Source: Diphasiastrum complanatum
Taxonomy: Eukaryota; Streptophyta; Lycopodiopsida; Lycopodiales; Lycopodiaceae
Direction of reading: 5' to 3'
Assembly: GCA_029204225.1 (NCBI GenBank)
Contig: CM055113.1
Coordinates: forward strand, 16,315,745-16,379,744
DNA length: 64,000 bases
This document shows, piece after piece, positions 9,613 to 20,339 of this stretch. Numbering within the stretch: the first letter of the stretch is position 1; every line of letters starts with the position of its first letter. Under the pieces are notes generated by a model, which was not told where the DNA came from, did no database searches, and worked only from the letters and a program-made list of their open reading frames with translations. The position numbers were made by a program, and so were the translations under genes.

Positions 9613-9647
9613 CAATTCTTGATAAAATGAGCAGCACTATCATCGTA

Positions 9648-9840
9648 GGCGCTGCAATCACTTGGAAAAAAATAACTTCTTGCAATGTTTAGCGAGCTCC
9701 TACGAGAGCGAAAGTTGTGCTACCATCATTTGAGCAGAAAGGATAAACTATTTTTTCAAAAAAGCTCGCAGGCGTTGCAATCGCTTGGAAAAAAATAACT
9801 TTTTGCACTGTTTCGCGAGCTCTTGTGAGAGCAAATTTTT
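9648..9840. repeat. Two-copy direct repeat of about 65 bp
   Basis: Copy 1 (about 9648-9712) and copy 2 (about 9771-9835) share aggcg, a c/t, tgcaatc and cttggaaaaaaataact, then a tgca/tgtt core, gcgagctc and gagagc. The spacer also holds tcgctt/gagagc words. The second copy runs into the left arm of the large inverted repeat. Confidence 0.8.
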
Positions 9841-10039
9841 CTTCAAAAGTTTTCAACCTATGCTCAGCATAGGTGAATCTTTTTCTCAGACAAAGAATCT
9901 TTAAATTACATAACAAAAAGATTCTCTATAAACAAAAAGATTATCTTTTTGTTATGTAATTTAAAGATTTTTTTGTTTGAGGAAAATATTCACCTATGCT
10001 GAGCATAGGTCGAAAACTTTTGAAAAATTTTTTGCTCTC
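9827..10039. repeat. Large imperfect palindrome, about 95-bp arms
   Basis: The left arm (9827-9922) and right arm (9943-10039) are inverted copies with a few mismatches and a loop of about 20 bases. Pairs in order from outside are gagagcaaattttt with aaaaattttttgctctc, cttttcgacctatgctgagc words with their complements, and ttacataacaaaaagat with atctttttgttatgtaat. Each arm also contains the small palindrome cctatgctcagcatagg. It could form a long hairpin. It resembles a foldback element or MITE, or a hairpin RNA locus; no terminal duplication was established. Confidence 0.9.
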
Positions 10040-10378
10040 GAGCATAGCCAATTTTTTTGGCAAACTCAAGTATCTAGGCACGGGAATCAAGACTTGCCCT
10101 TGGATAGACAAAGTATAGGAACAGAACTTTCATAGTTTCTCAAAAATCGATGTTAAATTTTTTACATAAGCATGTAGATCTTTTTATGAGTAATAGTCTT
10201 TAAAAAACCGACAGGCTTTAAAGAATCTAGGTTTTTCAGAATAACTCAAAATAGATTTCCAGAGCATTGAAGTTTTTTTATGGGATTGTTGTTTTTGGGA
10301 CTATATTCAAAGCTGAAAATCACATCCATATCAACTCAAATCAAAGTCAAATAATAAATAATTGTGCTCTATATTCTG

Positions 10379-10466
10379 GTATGTTGAGCATAGCAATATC
10401 CGTTCATTTGCTATGCTCAGCATACCAAAAGTTTCTCTTGTTATGCTCAACATAGCAAGAGAAACT
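10379..10466. repeat. Cluster of smaller hairpins sharing a tatgctcagcata core
   Basis: Two hairpins stand side by side. The first pairs ggtatgttgagcatagcaa (10379-10397) with its inverse at 10408-10426. The second, 10430-10466, pairs agtttctcttg with caagagaaact around ttatgctcaacata. The same core is found in both arms of the large palindrome 350 bases to the left, giving at least five occurrences in about 600 bases. Confidence 0.9.
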
Positions 10467-10489
10467 ACGTGAAAGTTTTAGAAACACAA

Positions 10490-10964
10490 AAAAATTATAT
10501 TCCTGAAATTTTAAGAAATTCAAATTTTGAAAATTAAAAATCAAAATAATTAGAAAATCAAAATAATTAAAAAACCAAAAGAATTAAAAAAACCAAAAAA
10601 TTAAAAAAAATCAAGAAAATTAAAATTTAGAAAGTTAAAGTTAAAAAAGCATATATTTTAAAAAATTAAATTAATAAAAAATCAAAAAATTATTAATATC
10701 AAAATAATATAATATCATAAAGTCATAAAATCATAAAAAATCAATCTTAAAACATAAAATCTTCTAGAAATTTTATTTTTTCTAAAGATTTAAAAAAATT
10801 AAAAAAACTAAAAAATAAAAAATAAACTAAAAATAAATGAATTTGAATACTTATATTAAATATTGAGATAAAAATATAATTCAAAATTAAAACATAAGAG
10901 CACTTTGATAATTCACAAATATTGTGGAGTATTTCACAAATATTTTTCTGTAAATTGAAAAAAT
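10490..10964. repeat. AT-rich low-complexity DNA
   Basis: A very A/T-rich stretch built of aaaaatt, aaaatcaa and attaaaaa words, with almost no G. No coding signal. Confidence 0.85.
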
Positions 10965-12110
10965 GTGATATGTGAAAATAGGCAAATTTTAAAAACTACA
11001 AAAATAAAGTACTGTAATGATCCGAATGAAATTCAAATTGGAAGTCTTGTTGCACTTTTAGCTTCAAAAAATAGAACAGAACATCCATTTTGGATTGCCA
11101 AAGTTCATGAGTTCAATCAAGATAGTAATCAGACAAAAGCATTATGTGTCCATCGGTTACGCACCACTTCAACACCAATTTTTTTTGAGAAGGTACGAAT
11201 TTGAAATGTTGCAAGTAGATCCGATAGGCAAGAGAAGGTGATTGTCAAAAAATCAACCAAGAGTCGATGATTTGAATTTACAAGATGTAGATGTTTTGGC
11301 ATTTATTTTTTGAGTTAACAATAACCAATCATCTACTAAAGTCAATTATATCCATATTGAGATAACAACTTGGATTAATGGAACAATCATCATTTTCAGC
11401 TTGTCAGTAATAGAGAAAAATTGACTTACAACGTTCCTTGTCAACATTGGATACTGATTTTGAGGAAAATATGCCAGTTGACTCTGATGAGAAAACGTGT
11501 CTTCAACTTTATCAGCTGAAAACGAGAGTGCTTAGAATATGTCAAGTTGTGAATTGAGAGACATCAATAGAAATTTCTTGGAAAATGTACTTTGAATGTT
11601 TTTGGTAGATTATATTCCATCTAGATCGAATAGACCCAAGATGTTGGTATGTGATCCAACTTAATGCAAGAAAATGACATGTTTTTGAAGGAAAAGATAT
11701 TGTTGAATTGGATACACACGACGAACCACCACCCAATTTTGGCGACGTTTTGGAAGAATCTGAACCACTCATCCAAACTCCAAATGATGGAGTAGAAGGT
11801 ACAAATGGAAATGATGAGATTCCTACGATTGTACAAGACCAAATTGGGAGTAATTTGAGGGCCCCATTTTTGGATGAGATAGAATTAGAAGAAGAGGAGA
11901 TTGAATATGAGGGTAGCTCACATCATCAAAGAGACACGATTGGAAATTTACGATTATACCTAGACCTAGATTCAGATGAGTGTCAAGACTTGTGTGATGA
12001 CAAGAATGATGTAAATGATGAGAATGATCTATTATTATTAATACTTAAATTCACTTGCACTCATTTTTTTTTATATTCATTGCAATACTTTTTATGTATA
12101 CTTTTATAGA
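10965..12110 (+). pseudogene. Decayed gene with chromo/BAH-like module and acidic tail
   Basis: The first frame (10965-11204) has GSLVALLASKNRTEHPFWIA followed by KVHEFNQD, the same P-x-W-[IL]-[AG] pattern as the fragment at 2438. Intervening frames are broken (11205-11700). An acidic frame at 11708-12060 has DTHDEPPPNFGDVLEESEP and DEIELEEEEIEYEG. The pieces run in one direction and have similar base composition, so they may be parts of one gene, but that link is inference. Low-complexity acidic tails are common in chromatin-associated and transposon proteins. Several stops make the locus non-functional as read. Function unknown. Confidence 0.35.
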
Positions 12111-12386
12111 TAGAATTGAATGTGATAATTATAATACCTGAACCTTGCAGTTATGTCCTATTTTAGAATCACCACATATTCCCTCCCTGCGGCGTGTAAG
12201 TTTTTCCATGCAAGTTGGAAAGATTAGAACCTTGTCTTTAACGGGAGAAAAGTAGGGGCTACATGAATATGCTATTGTTGGTCCTGCCAAAAGACTTTAC
12301 AGGTCTTTATTCTCTTATAGGTTTCAGAAACCTCTAAAACTCCGCCAGTGGCAGTCTGTTACTTGCCTAAAGACAGCAGGCAAAAG
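12111..12386. other. Unassigned DNA
   Basis: No gene seen. It contains a short pyrimidine-rich and purine-rich mix and no repeat. Confidence 0.4.
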
Positions 12387-12635
12387 TCAAACATATAGAA
12401 GAGACTGAGTTCTTTTCCAAAAACGTTCATGAGAGGACATGCTTGACAAAATAGAGAATGATGGAATCATTTGATTGGGTGTAAAATCAGGGATTTGATT
12501 GAAGAGATTCATTGCCCTCTCCAAGGCACTCTTAATCCTAGCATTCATGCTCACTTCGTGGTCTTGCCACTCACAATCCTTCATGGCAGCGCTTAACACT
12601 TTCATTCTATCTTGAAGGCAGTTCTCAGGGATCAT
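12387..12635 (-). CDS. Unrecognised ORF, 82 codons, doubtful
   Basis: The minus-strand frame reads MIPENCLQDRMKVLSAAMKD and contains WQDHEVSMNARIKSALERAM. It has a helical, mixed-charge composition and no motif I know. It may be an exon of a host gene or part of a mobile element. Confidence is low because no neighbouring exon was identified. Confidence 0.2.
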   Translation of the reverse strand: MIPENCLQDRMKVLSAAMKDCEWQDHEVSMNARIKSALERAMNLFNQIPDFTPNQMIPSFSILSSMSSHERFWKRTQSLLYV

Positions 12636-13375
12636 TTGTTGGCAATGTACTCAGCCAGCTGATTCCTCGGCCCCCCAGCTGATTCCACAGGCCCCAATCT
12701 GATTTTCAATTACTGATTCCATGGCCCCCCAGTGATTCCAAGAACGTAATCACTGATTTTAGCGCTCAAGAATCCTAGAGCAAAACACCTTGCTCTAATC
12801 TGGTTTCAATCTGTGAGTAGACTTTACATGGAATGATGGCAGCCAAGAATCACTCATAAGCACCCGAGCACACTCAGCTTGAACGATTGATCAGCTTGCG
12901 ATTGATGGGTACTTAGCAATGTAGATATCATGTGCATGAACGCATCATGCATCTCTCAACTCAAGGATTTCAAACTTTCAACATAAATAGATGAAGTGAT
13001 GATCAACAAGCACTCTTCTCAACTAGCGCTCTTCTCTTTCAAAACTGGTGACCTATCATAGAATTTCCTATGAATATGACCAGGAAACATGGCTAAAGGT
13101 CCGCTGTTTGGGCTCTTCTCAACGCATTAAAACACACTATGAGAGCTGCGCAGGGCAAATATCTAAATGCTCAACTTTGCAAAAACATAAGAAAGTCATA
13201 GAATGCTACAATCGCTACAAAAGAGAGAGGGAGATGCAATCAATCGAGACGTTATGCTGCTCACGAGCTACAAATCTCCTTCCTCCATATGTGCGACATC
13301 ACAAGCTACAAATTTTGCACTGTAATTCACACAAATTGGCACCCAGCACAGGGCAGAAAACAATACTCTTTCGTG
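12636..13375. other. Repeat-like region, possible LTR start
   Basis: At 12638 a tgttggcaatgtactcag sequence resembles an LTR terminus, and ccccccagctgattcc/ctgattccatggcccccca words recur within 100 bases (12660-12740), an imperfect short repeat. A long open frame (13048-13680) crosses this area but has no domain and runs through GC-rich repeats. I do not regard it as a gene. Confidence 0.3.
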
Positions 13376-13379
13376 ATGA

Positions 13380-13465
13380 AGTTAAGTATAGGGAAGGCCC
13401 CTGCCCGAGGGCCTGGGAAGGCCCCTGCCCGAGGGCCTTCCCTAAATTAAGGCCCTTGGGTGGGG
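13380..13465. repeat. GC-rich direct and inverted repeat
   Basis: The unit gggaaggcccctgcccgagg occurs twice in tandem (about 13394 and 13416) and is followed by inverted relatives, ggccttccctaa and ggggccttccctgg. The segment can fold into GC-rich hairpins and contrasts with the AT-rich surroundings. A related GC-rich patch lies near 35815-35890. Confidence 0.75.
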
Positions 13466-13789
13466 CCTTCCCTGGCATAAAGCACTCCCTAAAAAATATC
13501 TTTTTAGAACTTTCTAGAAGTTATTCTCAAACTTTCGAGAGAGAGTTACCTCTAGTGCTTTTTTACCGTGCTTGTTTTTTCTCAGAGCTTCGGGTGTTCG
13601 GGCATTGCGTTGGCTATGGAAGGAGGATGTTCTTCATCGCCCTTTCATTATTAGCATCCATGTCTTGCTTTGAGATCTGATATCTTATGAATCCCAACTT
13701 ATGAAACTCAAGCGGCGTAGCATGTCTCATCCACTTTCTTTTTTGCTTTGAACAATATTTCTAACAAGATGTGATAACTACACTTGCAG

Positions 13790-13979
13790 GCTGTTTCAAG
13801 TCAAGTGAGTTTAGTAGAGGATGAATCACTTAACTCTACCATGAAGTCTAAAATAGTTGCATTAGCTTCACCGTCGCATGCAAGGGCATCTATTTGTATC
13901 CCAACACCATCTTCCCCCAACTCTAAGAGCTCGGCTAGTGCAGTTTTGCTTCATCAGCGTGAGGAGCAGTGTGAGGAGT
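13790..13979 (+). pseudogene. Possible upstream exon of the recombinase gene ruin
   Basis: After an acceptor-like cttgcag the frame reads AVSSQVSLVEDESLNSTMKS and continues as a Ser/Pro/Ala-rich stretch to REEQCEE, followed by gtagc, a possible donor. The codon style (T-ending codons) and intron-like flanks match the exons at 14440 and 18661-20330. Its membership of that gene is inference. Confidence 0.3.
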
Positions 13980-14140
13980 AGCATGAGGGTGTTTTTTATG
14001 GAGCATAGTTGTGTGAGGAGAGTGCGAAATGGAGCATTACTGGCTCATTACCATCTAGTAGCGTGAGGGTGTACTTTACTATATGTTTTGTACTTTGCTT
14101 AGCATTTGTGTAATTGTCTTTTATGTCTTGTCAACATTTA

Positions 14141-14425
14141 TTAGATAGTGTTCATTTGTTTTCTGCAACTGTTGACAGATTTTTGTACATCTGTGCTTCT
14201 CATTTTCTTGGTTTTGATTCTAGGATTTTGATTTGAAGTAAGTTTGCAGTCATTTTGCTTTGAAAAAACTTTGCAGCATTTTGTTAGATATTGTTCATTT
14301 GTTTTCTACGGTTGTTGACATATTTTTGTACATCCGTTGTTGTGATTTTCTTGCTTTTGATTCTAGGATTATGCTTTGAACAAGGTTTGCAGTCATTTTG
14401 TTTTCAAAAAGATTTCTAGCATTCT
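14141..14425 (+). repeat. 143-bp tandem duplication in an intron-like stretch
   Basis: Copy 1 starts at 14141 (ttagatagtgttcatttg) and copy 2 at 14284 (ttagatattgttcatttg). Both run through ttttgattctaggatt and aggtttgcagtcattttg-like words. The copies differ at many positions, so the duplication is old. Confidence 0.85.
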
Positions 14426-14439
14426 GTTTTTAGACTTCA

Positions 14440-14780
14440 TGGATGTTGATAGTGAGGGCAGAGGTATTGCTTGTCCATCCTTTGATCTTCATTTATTTCA
14501 AGATGATAATGAGTCAGAACATGTTGCTCCTAAGATGCAGCTTCTTTGTGAGGCCTCTCTGGCCATTGAAGCATATAACGTGGATTCTTCTACTTTGTTT
14601 TGTTCTAGTCCTATTTTTGAAAATGTTTGTTTTAGTGATTGTGGAACTAATAATGTGGATGAAGATTGTGTTATTGAAAGATGTAGAATCCCTCGTTTCA
14701 AAAATATAGATCTAGTTGAGCATAATAATGTGAAAAGTGGTGGTCACCGTAGTAGTAACAACCGATCAAATAGATCTTGA
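14440..14780 (+). pseudogene. Acidic exon, probable 5' part of the recombinase gene ruin
   Basis: Following the acceptor-like ctgtttttag, a frame reads FMDVDSEGRGIACPSFDLHL, then an acidic, Cys-containing region and a basic RSSNNRSNRS end. The frame stays open for about 110 codons with coding-like composition. It is cut at about 14780, where copia-related sequence begins. The DUF3504/recombinase exon set resumes at 18661 right after the copia element, so the copia may have inserted into the intron or exon between them. No domain is recognised. Confidence 0.4.
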
Positions 14781-15721
14781 TTCTACTAAACAAACACATA
14801 GTTTACTTGACAAAGAATGAGAAAGAAACGAACGCGAACTCGAAACCAACTCTATTCATGACCAACTCGAAAGATTCGCAAAATTTGTCTTGCAACCAAC
14901 TCAAAAGATTCGCAAAACAGTTTCTTGTAGAAGCTCATGGTCTTCTTGTTGAAGCTCAAAAGATTCGTGAACAGAATCTTGTCGCAAAATATTCTGTTTC
15001 TTGTTCAAATCTTGAATGTCGCGAAATTGTCGCGAACAATTCGCAAAATCTTCTGGACTGTTCTTCAAGCTCACCTGTCGCAAAACTATCTCGAATAGTT
15101 CATGAAATATTCTAGATTTCTTCTTCAAACTCAAGAATTGTCACCTGTCACGAACAATTCGCGAAAGACGAAAATGTTGCGAAGAGACAAGTGTCACGAA
15201 CAATTTGCAAAACACGAAGTTGAGATGAAGAGATGGATTGTCGTGAATAATTCGCGAACATAATTTATTCAACCCTAGAAACAGAGCATCTATTTGAATA
15301 TCAACCATCGTAAACGGTTAGATATCTACTGTTACAACAATGAAAGGCCAAAAGACCTATAAATAAAAGGCCAAAAGACCTGTCCTGTAGCAGTATAAAT
15401 ACATGTGCACTACTCGTTGTAACACACTCACTCAATTAGAGACACAACAGCGAGATAAGACAGCAAGAGATGTATATTGATGAATCAAATTCAGAGTTAT
15501 AAAAATTCATTTTTTGATCAATAGTTTCTTATTGTCTAAATTGTCTTAAGTTGTCTCTTACTTCCGCATATAATTTCTGCACGCATATTCAATCAAAACT
15601 AATACTGTTCTATTAGTACATAGATCAAAAACAGTCTCGATTGAAGACACTGATATTAGTTTGATTTATTCAAACTTTCATCGTATTTTTTGTGGAAAAA
15701 TAATTAATATTTTTCCTATAG
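14781..15721 (+). mobile_element. 5' LTR region of copia element (start uncertain)
   Basis: Upstream of a primer binding site lies a region with LTR features. It holds a TATA-like gtataaatac at about 15394, a repeated gccaaaagacct, and a cluster of ttcgcaaaa/tcgcgaacaattcgc words between 14860 and 15260. The LTR should end just before 15722. No matching 3' copy is found after the polypurine tract at 18660, so LTR limits cannot be set by comparison. Confidence 0.5.
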
Positions 15722-15733
15722 TGGTATCAGAGC
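15722..15733 (+). promoter_or_regulatory. Copia primer binding site (initiator Met tRNA)
   Basis: tggtatcagagc is complementary to the 3' end of plant initiator Met tRNA and is the usual start point for minus-strand DNA synthesis in copia elements. It lies about 100 bases before the gag ATG at 15833. Confidence 0.9.
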
Positions 15734-15832
15734 ATACGAAATTAAAGTTGATACAGTGGTATCTTCGCATCCCTCTCAGTATTCTTCATACATCCATCAG
15801 TAAGCCGCTATCTGGAGGTTATTCAATAAAAA

Positions 15833-18660
15833 TGTCGTCTATCATCAATATTCAAGCTAAGATCACTACAATCTTGGATCCAGAAGGTTCAAACTACTTG
15901 ATTTGGAAATTAAAGACTTCACTCTTGTTGAAGGGCGAAGGTCTATGGCAATGGGTAGAACCAATTGAGGAGAAGCCAGAAGCTACTCCTGGCAAAAAAC
16001 TTCGAGAATGGAGTTTAAAAAATGACAAATCTATAGCAATTATTGCATCTTCAGTGCATGACAATATAATGCTAGATCTTACATCAATTTTGAATGCAAA
16101 GGATTTATGGGAAGAATTTCAAACCAAGAATGAGACTCGATCTCATAGTCAGATCATGTTTCTGGAAGACCAATTAACTTACCTACAATGGGACGACAAA
16201 GACATGAACACATTCGTGCGAAAGATTAAAGATCTGTTTATTTCCTTGCAGAATTCTGGTGCTAAAAATACAATTTCTAAGGAAAAACAACTTAGTTATT
16301 TTCTTCGTGCCCTACCTAGGTCATTCCACACAACTCGAACCTTATTGGCGAAAGATGAGACAATGAAACTTCAAAAGGCAATAGACGGAGTGAAGGAGGA
16401 AATATAAGCTCGTGAACGCTATGACGACAATGGTAATTCAGAAAATGCTCTATTTACTCAAAAGAATAAATCTTCTAAGAAGTCTAAGTTTAAGAGGGAG
16501 TCATCTTACACACCTCAGCACAATGGAATAGCTGAATGAAGGAATCGTACACTGATGGAAGCTGCAAGGTGTATGATGGCTCATGCGAAAGCACCAAAAT
16601 AGTTGTGGGCAGAAGCAGTGGCTACATCAAATTATCTTCAGAATCATATTCTGAAATCTCGAATACCGGATAAAACTCCTCATGAGATATGGTGGAAATC
16701 GAAGCCAAATCTTGCACATGTTCAGACATTTGGATGTGCAATGTATATGCACATACCGGATAAGTTTAGAAAGAAACTCGATGAAAAGACAGAACAAGGT
16801 TTTCTGGTAGGATTCGAGTTACATTCGTCATATTATTGTGTTTATGTACCCAAAATTGGCAAGATAAAAGTTGTTCGAGATGTTAAATTTGATGAGATGA
16901 AATACATAATAGATAGTGATCTAGTCGGCTATGAAATTCTCAAAAATTATTATGAGCTACCAGCGACAACAAAAGAAAAACAAGTAGAAGATGAAAGAGA
17001 ATCACTAGATTTAGAGGGAGGTCAAGATCGAGTGTCTGACAGACTCGAATCGCCAACTCGAATTCCAGCAAAAAAGCTTGAAACAGAGTCAAACTTGAAA
17101 CCTACAGAATTGAACTCAAAACCACCTGTGAGAAGATCTGATAGACAACGAAAACCACCACAAAGGTATGGTCAAGATGTTTTTAATATAGCCATCAAAT
17201 TTTGTGGATTTTCTAACAAACCTCAAACATTCGAGGAAGTTGTAGATGGACCAGATAAAAATCGCTGGATTCAGGCAATGGAGGATGAAATGTCATCCAT
17301 GTACAAGAAAACCTATACCTGATGACACTTGCACCTATACCTGATGACAGAAAACCAGTCAAGTGCAAGTGGATCTACAAGATCAAAATAGGTCATGATG
17401 GAGAAAACATCAGATACAAGGCAAGGTTAGTTGCTAAAGAATTTTCACAGAAGTATGGGATCGACTACATTGATACTTTCTCACTGGTAGACAAACATAC
17501 ATCAATTCGCTTGTTATTCGCATATGAAGTGGCTTATGATCTGAAAATCCATATTGTGGATGAGAAAACTAGCACGCAAAATTGGAAGAAGACTTATTCA
17601 TGGAGCAACCACTTGGTTTTGTAAGCCAAGAATATCCAGAATACGGATTCACATGAATAAAAGCATTTATGGTCTCAAACAAGCAACGAGACAATGGTAT
17701 AGAAAAAAGGACAAAGCACTATGTTCCATAGGCTTCAAACCTCTATTTGTTGAATCAAATGTCTATATCAGGCATGTCCAAAATGAAATAATCATTCTAG
17801 CTGTTTATGTTGATGACACGCTTACCTTTTCAAGAAGAGATAAGTTTCAGATGTCCAAAAAGACATTTTTGAAATATTTGAGATCGCTGATCTAGGAGAA
17901 GCTAAAATCTATCTAGGCTTGCAAATCGTGAGAGACTTTGAAGGTGGTAAGTTGTATCTTCACCAACAAAAGTACACTCAAAAAATCATTGAAGACTTCA
18001 ACATGCTCGAATGCAAAGGTGTGCATAGATACCTGGAAAAATACTAAGCAAGGCAGATTTTCCGCAGACTCTCGAGGAAGAGGGACGAATGGCCAAAACA
18101 CCCTATCGTAGGTTGATTGGATCATTGTTATATCTAGCAGACAACACCAGTCCTGGTATAGCATTTGTTGTATACAGGCTGAGCCAATATAATCAGAACC
18201 TAGGATCATTATATTGGAAGTTGGCAAAGAGAGTACTACAATATCTCAAGAAAACGAAAGGCTATGGACTATGTTACTCAAAGGAAGCTGGAATTCACAT
18301 CTCAATCTTCCCGTGAAGTGAAATATGTAGCAGCAGCCAAGATGACAAACGAACTGATCTGGATTAACCAGATATTGGAAGGATTTGATGAATCTAGTTA
18401 TGAACCTTATGTCTTGTTAATGGATAATACTTCAGTAATCTATCTTACGAAAGATCTTATATTTCACTAAAAAATAAAGCACATAGCTATCAAGTATCAT
18501 GTGATTCGAGACTTAGTCGAGAAGAAAATACTGAAGATGGTCTTCATACCCACAGAGGAAATGACAGTTGATATCATTACAAAGCCACTAAGTAAAGCTT
18601 TGTTCGAGAAGCAGCGAAGAAGATTGGGGTTAATCCAACTACCTACTTTGAGAGGGAGCT
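15833..18660 (+). pseudogene. Ty1/copia gag-pol remnant nested in the recombinase gene
   Basis: Gag starts at the ATG at 15833 with LDPEGSNYLIWKLKTSLLLK and runs to a stop near 16407. The zinc knuckle, protease and integrase core are deleted: at about 16500 the sequence jumps to SSYTPQHNGIAE, the end of the integrase core. Further landmarks are HEIWWKSKPNLAHVQTFGCA, the RT fingers KWIYKIKIGHDGENIRYKAR (about 17360), a damaged first catalytic Asp region (about 17560), an intact LAVYVDDTL box (about 17805) and RNase H (DNTSVIYLTKD about 18425). Several stops and frameshifts occur. The element ends at the polypurine tract tttgagagggagct, followed directly by recombinase-gene sequence, not an LTR. 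Confidence 0.92.
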
Positions 18661-20330
18661 GTAAAACAACTAAGATGTGGGCTCGTAAAGCATTTGATGA
18701 GTGGAGGCAGTTTAGAGGCTACAGTAATGCTGAAAGTATTGAAGATCTTTCTGAACATGAAGATATTAGAGATTTTGTGGAGATGTTAGCTTTGTTCTTA
18801 TTGCAGGTCACTAAGAAAGATGGACAACTATACCCTCCTGGAAGGTCCAACTAAATCATTTTTCATGTCTCGTCTTTACATTTCATGTTTTATTACTGCT
18901 ATGATAGTATGATTCATAAATTATGATTTTTTGAGATGTTTTTAAATAATTGCAGTATTCAAGCCTTATTCTGAGGCATTAGTAGATTGATATGTGCTCG
19001 TCAAGCTCAACGTGTACTTGAAACTGGGGTTACTATTATCTCTTTTAACATTCTTATTGATCCTTGATATAACAGTGCCAAGCTTGTTGCTGATGAAGCT
19101 GTGATTCATTCATCTCTTGCTAGTTTGGGCAAAGCTGTTAAAAAAAGTGATGTGTTGTCAATTAATGAGGAAACTAAGATGCTTGCACAAGAAATATGTC
19201 AGCTACTAGTCCTTCTGGTGTGAATCTTAGACTTGGCTACTTTTGTACCCACAATTTTTTTATTCGAGGTGCTTCTGAGCTTAGCAAACTTGATGATACT
19301 GATTTCAGTCTAGTATCTGATTCAAGTGGTCGTACCATTCTACGGTAATTAAGATATACATGTGTGTAACTTTGGTATGTTTTAATGATTATGTTTTGTG
19401 TGTTCGACAGTATTTTTGGAGGTCATTTTTCTAGTACAGGTACAGTCATGGTATTTCAAAGAATTGGCATTTTGATGTTTCTCGTTGTGGTCATGAATAT
19501 CACCGACTTGTAGTTGATTGTGGTATCAAGAATGTTTTAGATACTTACAATGTTCTTATTAGTCATCGTCCTCAATGGTCTGATGAGGAATCTGGGCCCC
19601 ATCCTTTGATTTTGACACCTCGTATGAAATGGAAACCCTTGGATGTTGTTTGGATTTTGAAATGTCCAATCGAGAGGAATACGCTACGAACTTTGACATT
19701 GCGGCTGACTAGTGACCTTAATCTGAAAAATAAGAAAATCAATAACAAAGCTAGTTAGGGGTGTTGGATTTACTACGATGGAAGAAGCGTTTGTACCTGT
19801 GGAGTATGGAATGCTATTGTTTGGTCATCGTGATGCAAAGTCATATGGAAAGTATGGTTTGTGATTGGAAATTTTTTTTTTGATGCTTTGTTTCATTAAT
19901 ATTTTAGTTTTAGTGCATGTTATTTTGGTTCTTTTTTTAACGTTTATGTTGTCCTTTATGTAGGTACAATTGTAGTGAAAATTTGTTACGTGATCGAGCT
20001 ATGCAACGCATAATATCTGGAGAGACATGGAATGGGAAGGCATTGCGGTTCGAGGATGCTTTACAGCAGGAACAAGAAAAGTATTGTGAAGATAAAGATG
20101 CTGATATTTGTCAAATTTCTAGCACCTCTAATGACACTGATTGCAAGAAAGAAGTAAAAAGAAGATGGTTATGTTTCTCCTATAGAAACTAGAAATCTTT
20201 TTGCTGAAAATTATGTTGGTCCTGAAGCTTTTGGAAAGTGTAACGTGATTGAAGTTGTAGCATATAACAAGGCAATCAAAGTTGCTGAGGCGGAAAACGT
20301 GAATGATTGTCCATATTTCAAAGAGGATGT
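18661..20330 (+). pseudogene. Crypton-like tyrosine recombinase (DUF3504-type) gene ruin with introns
   Basis: Exon pieces read in order. TTKMWARKAFDEWRQF and LQVTKKDGQLYPPG (18661-18844, donor gtccaa) precede the exon at 18956 (SFNILIDP, then YNSAKLVADEAV and KKSDVLSINEETKML, with two TGA stops). Next is VNLRLGYFCTHNFFIRGASE with LSKLDDTDF (19215-19306), which fits tyrosine-recombinase box I with its Arg. Then comes SHGISKNWHFDVSRCGHEYH (from 19440). The last core piece, GFTTMEEAFVPVEYGMLLFG then HRDAKSYGKY (19766-19855), fits box II, with the GH-R pair and a candidate nucleophile Tyr. RDRAMQRIISGETWNGKALR follows at 19988. Such enzymes cut and rejoin DNA via a Tyr-DNA link. Frameshifts near 19202 and 19753 and an out-of-phase last intron show decay. 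Confidence 0.7.
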
Positions 20331-20339
20331 TGATTGGAC

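Noticed and set aside
9827-10466. CRISPR array
   Set aside because: The repeats are inverted hairpins with irregular spacing, not direct repeats separated by unique spacers of constant length, and the window is eukaryotic.
13048-13680. 210-codon open frame as a gene
   Set aside because: It runs through tandem GC-rich repeats, has no domain and starts in repeat-like DNA; composition is not gene-like.
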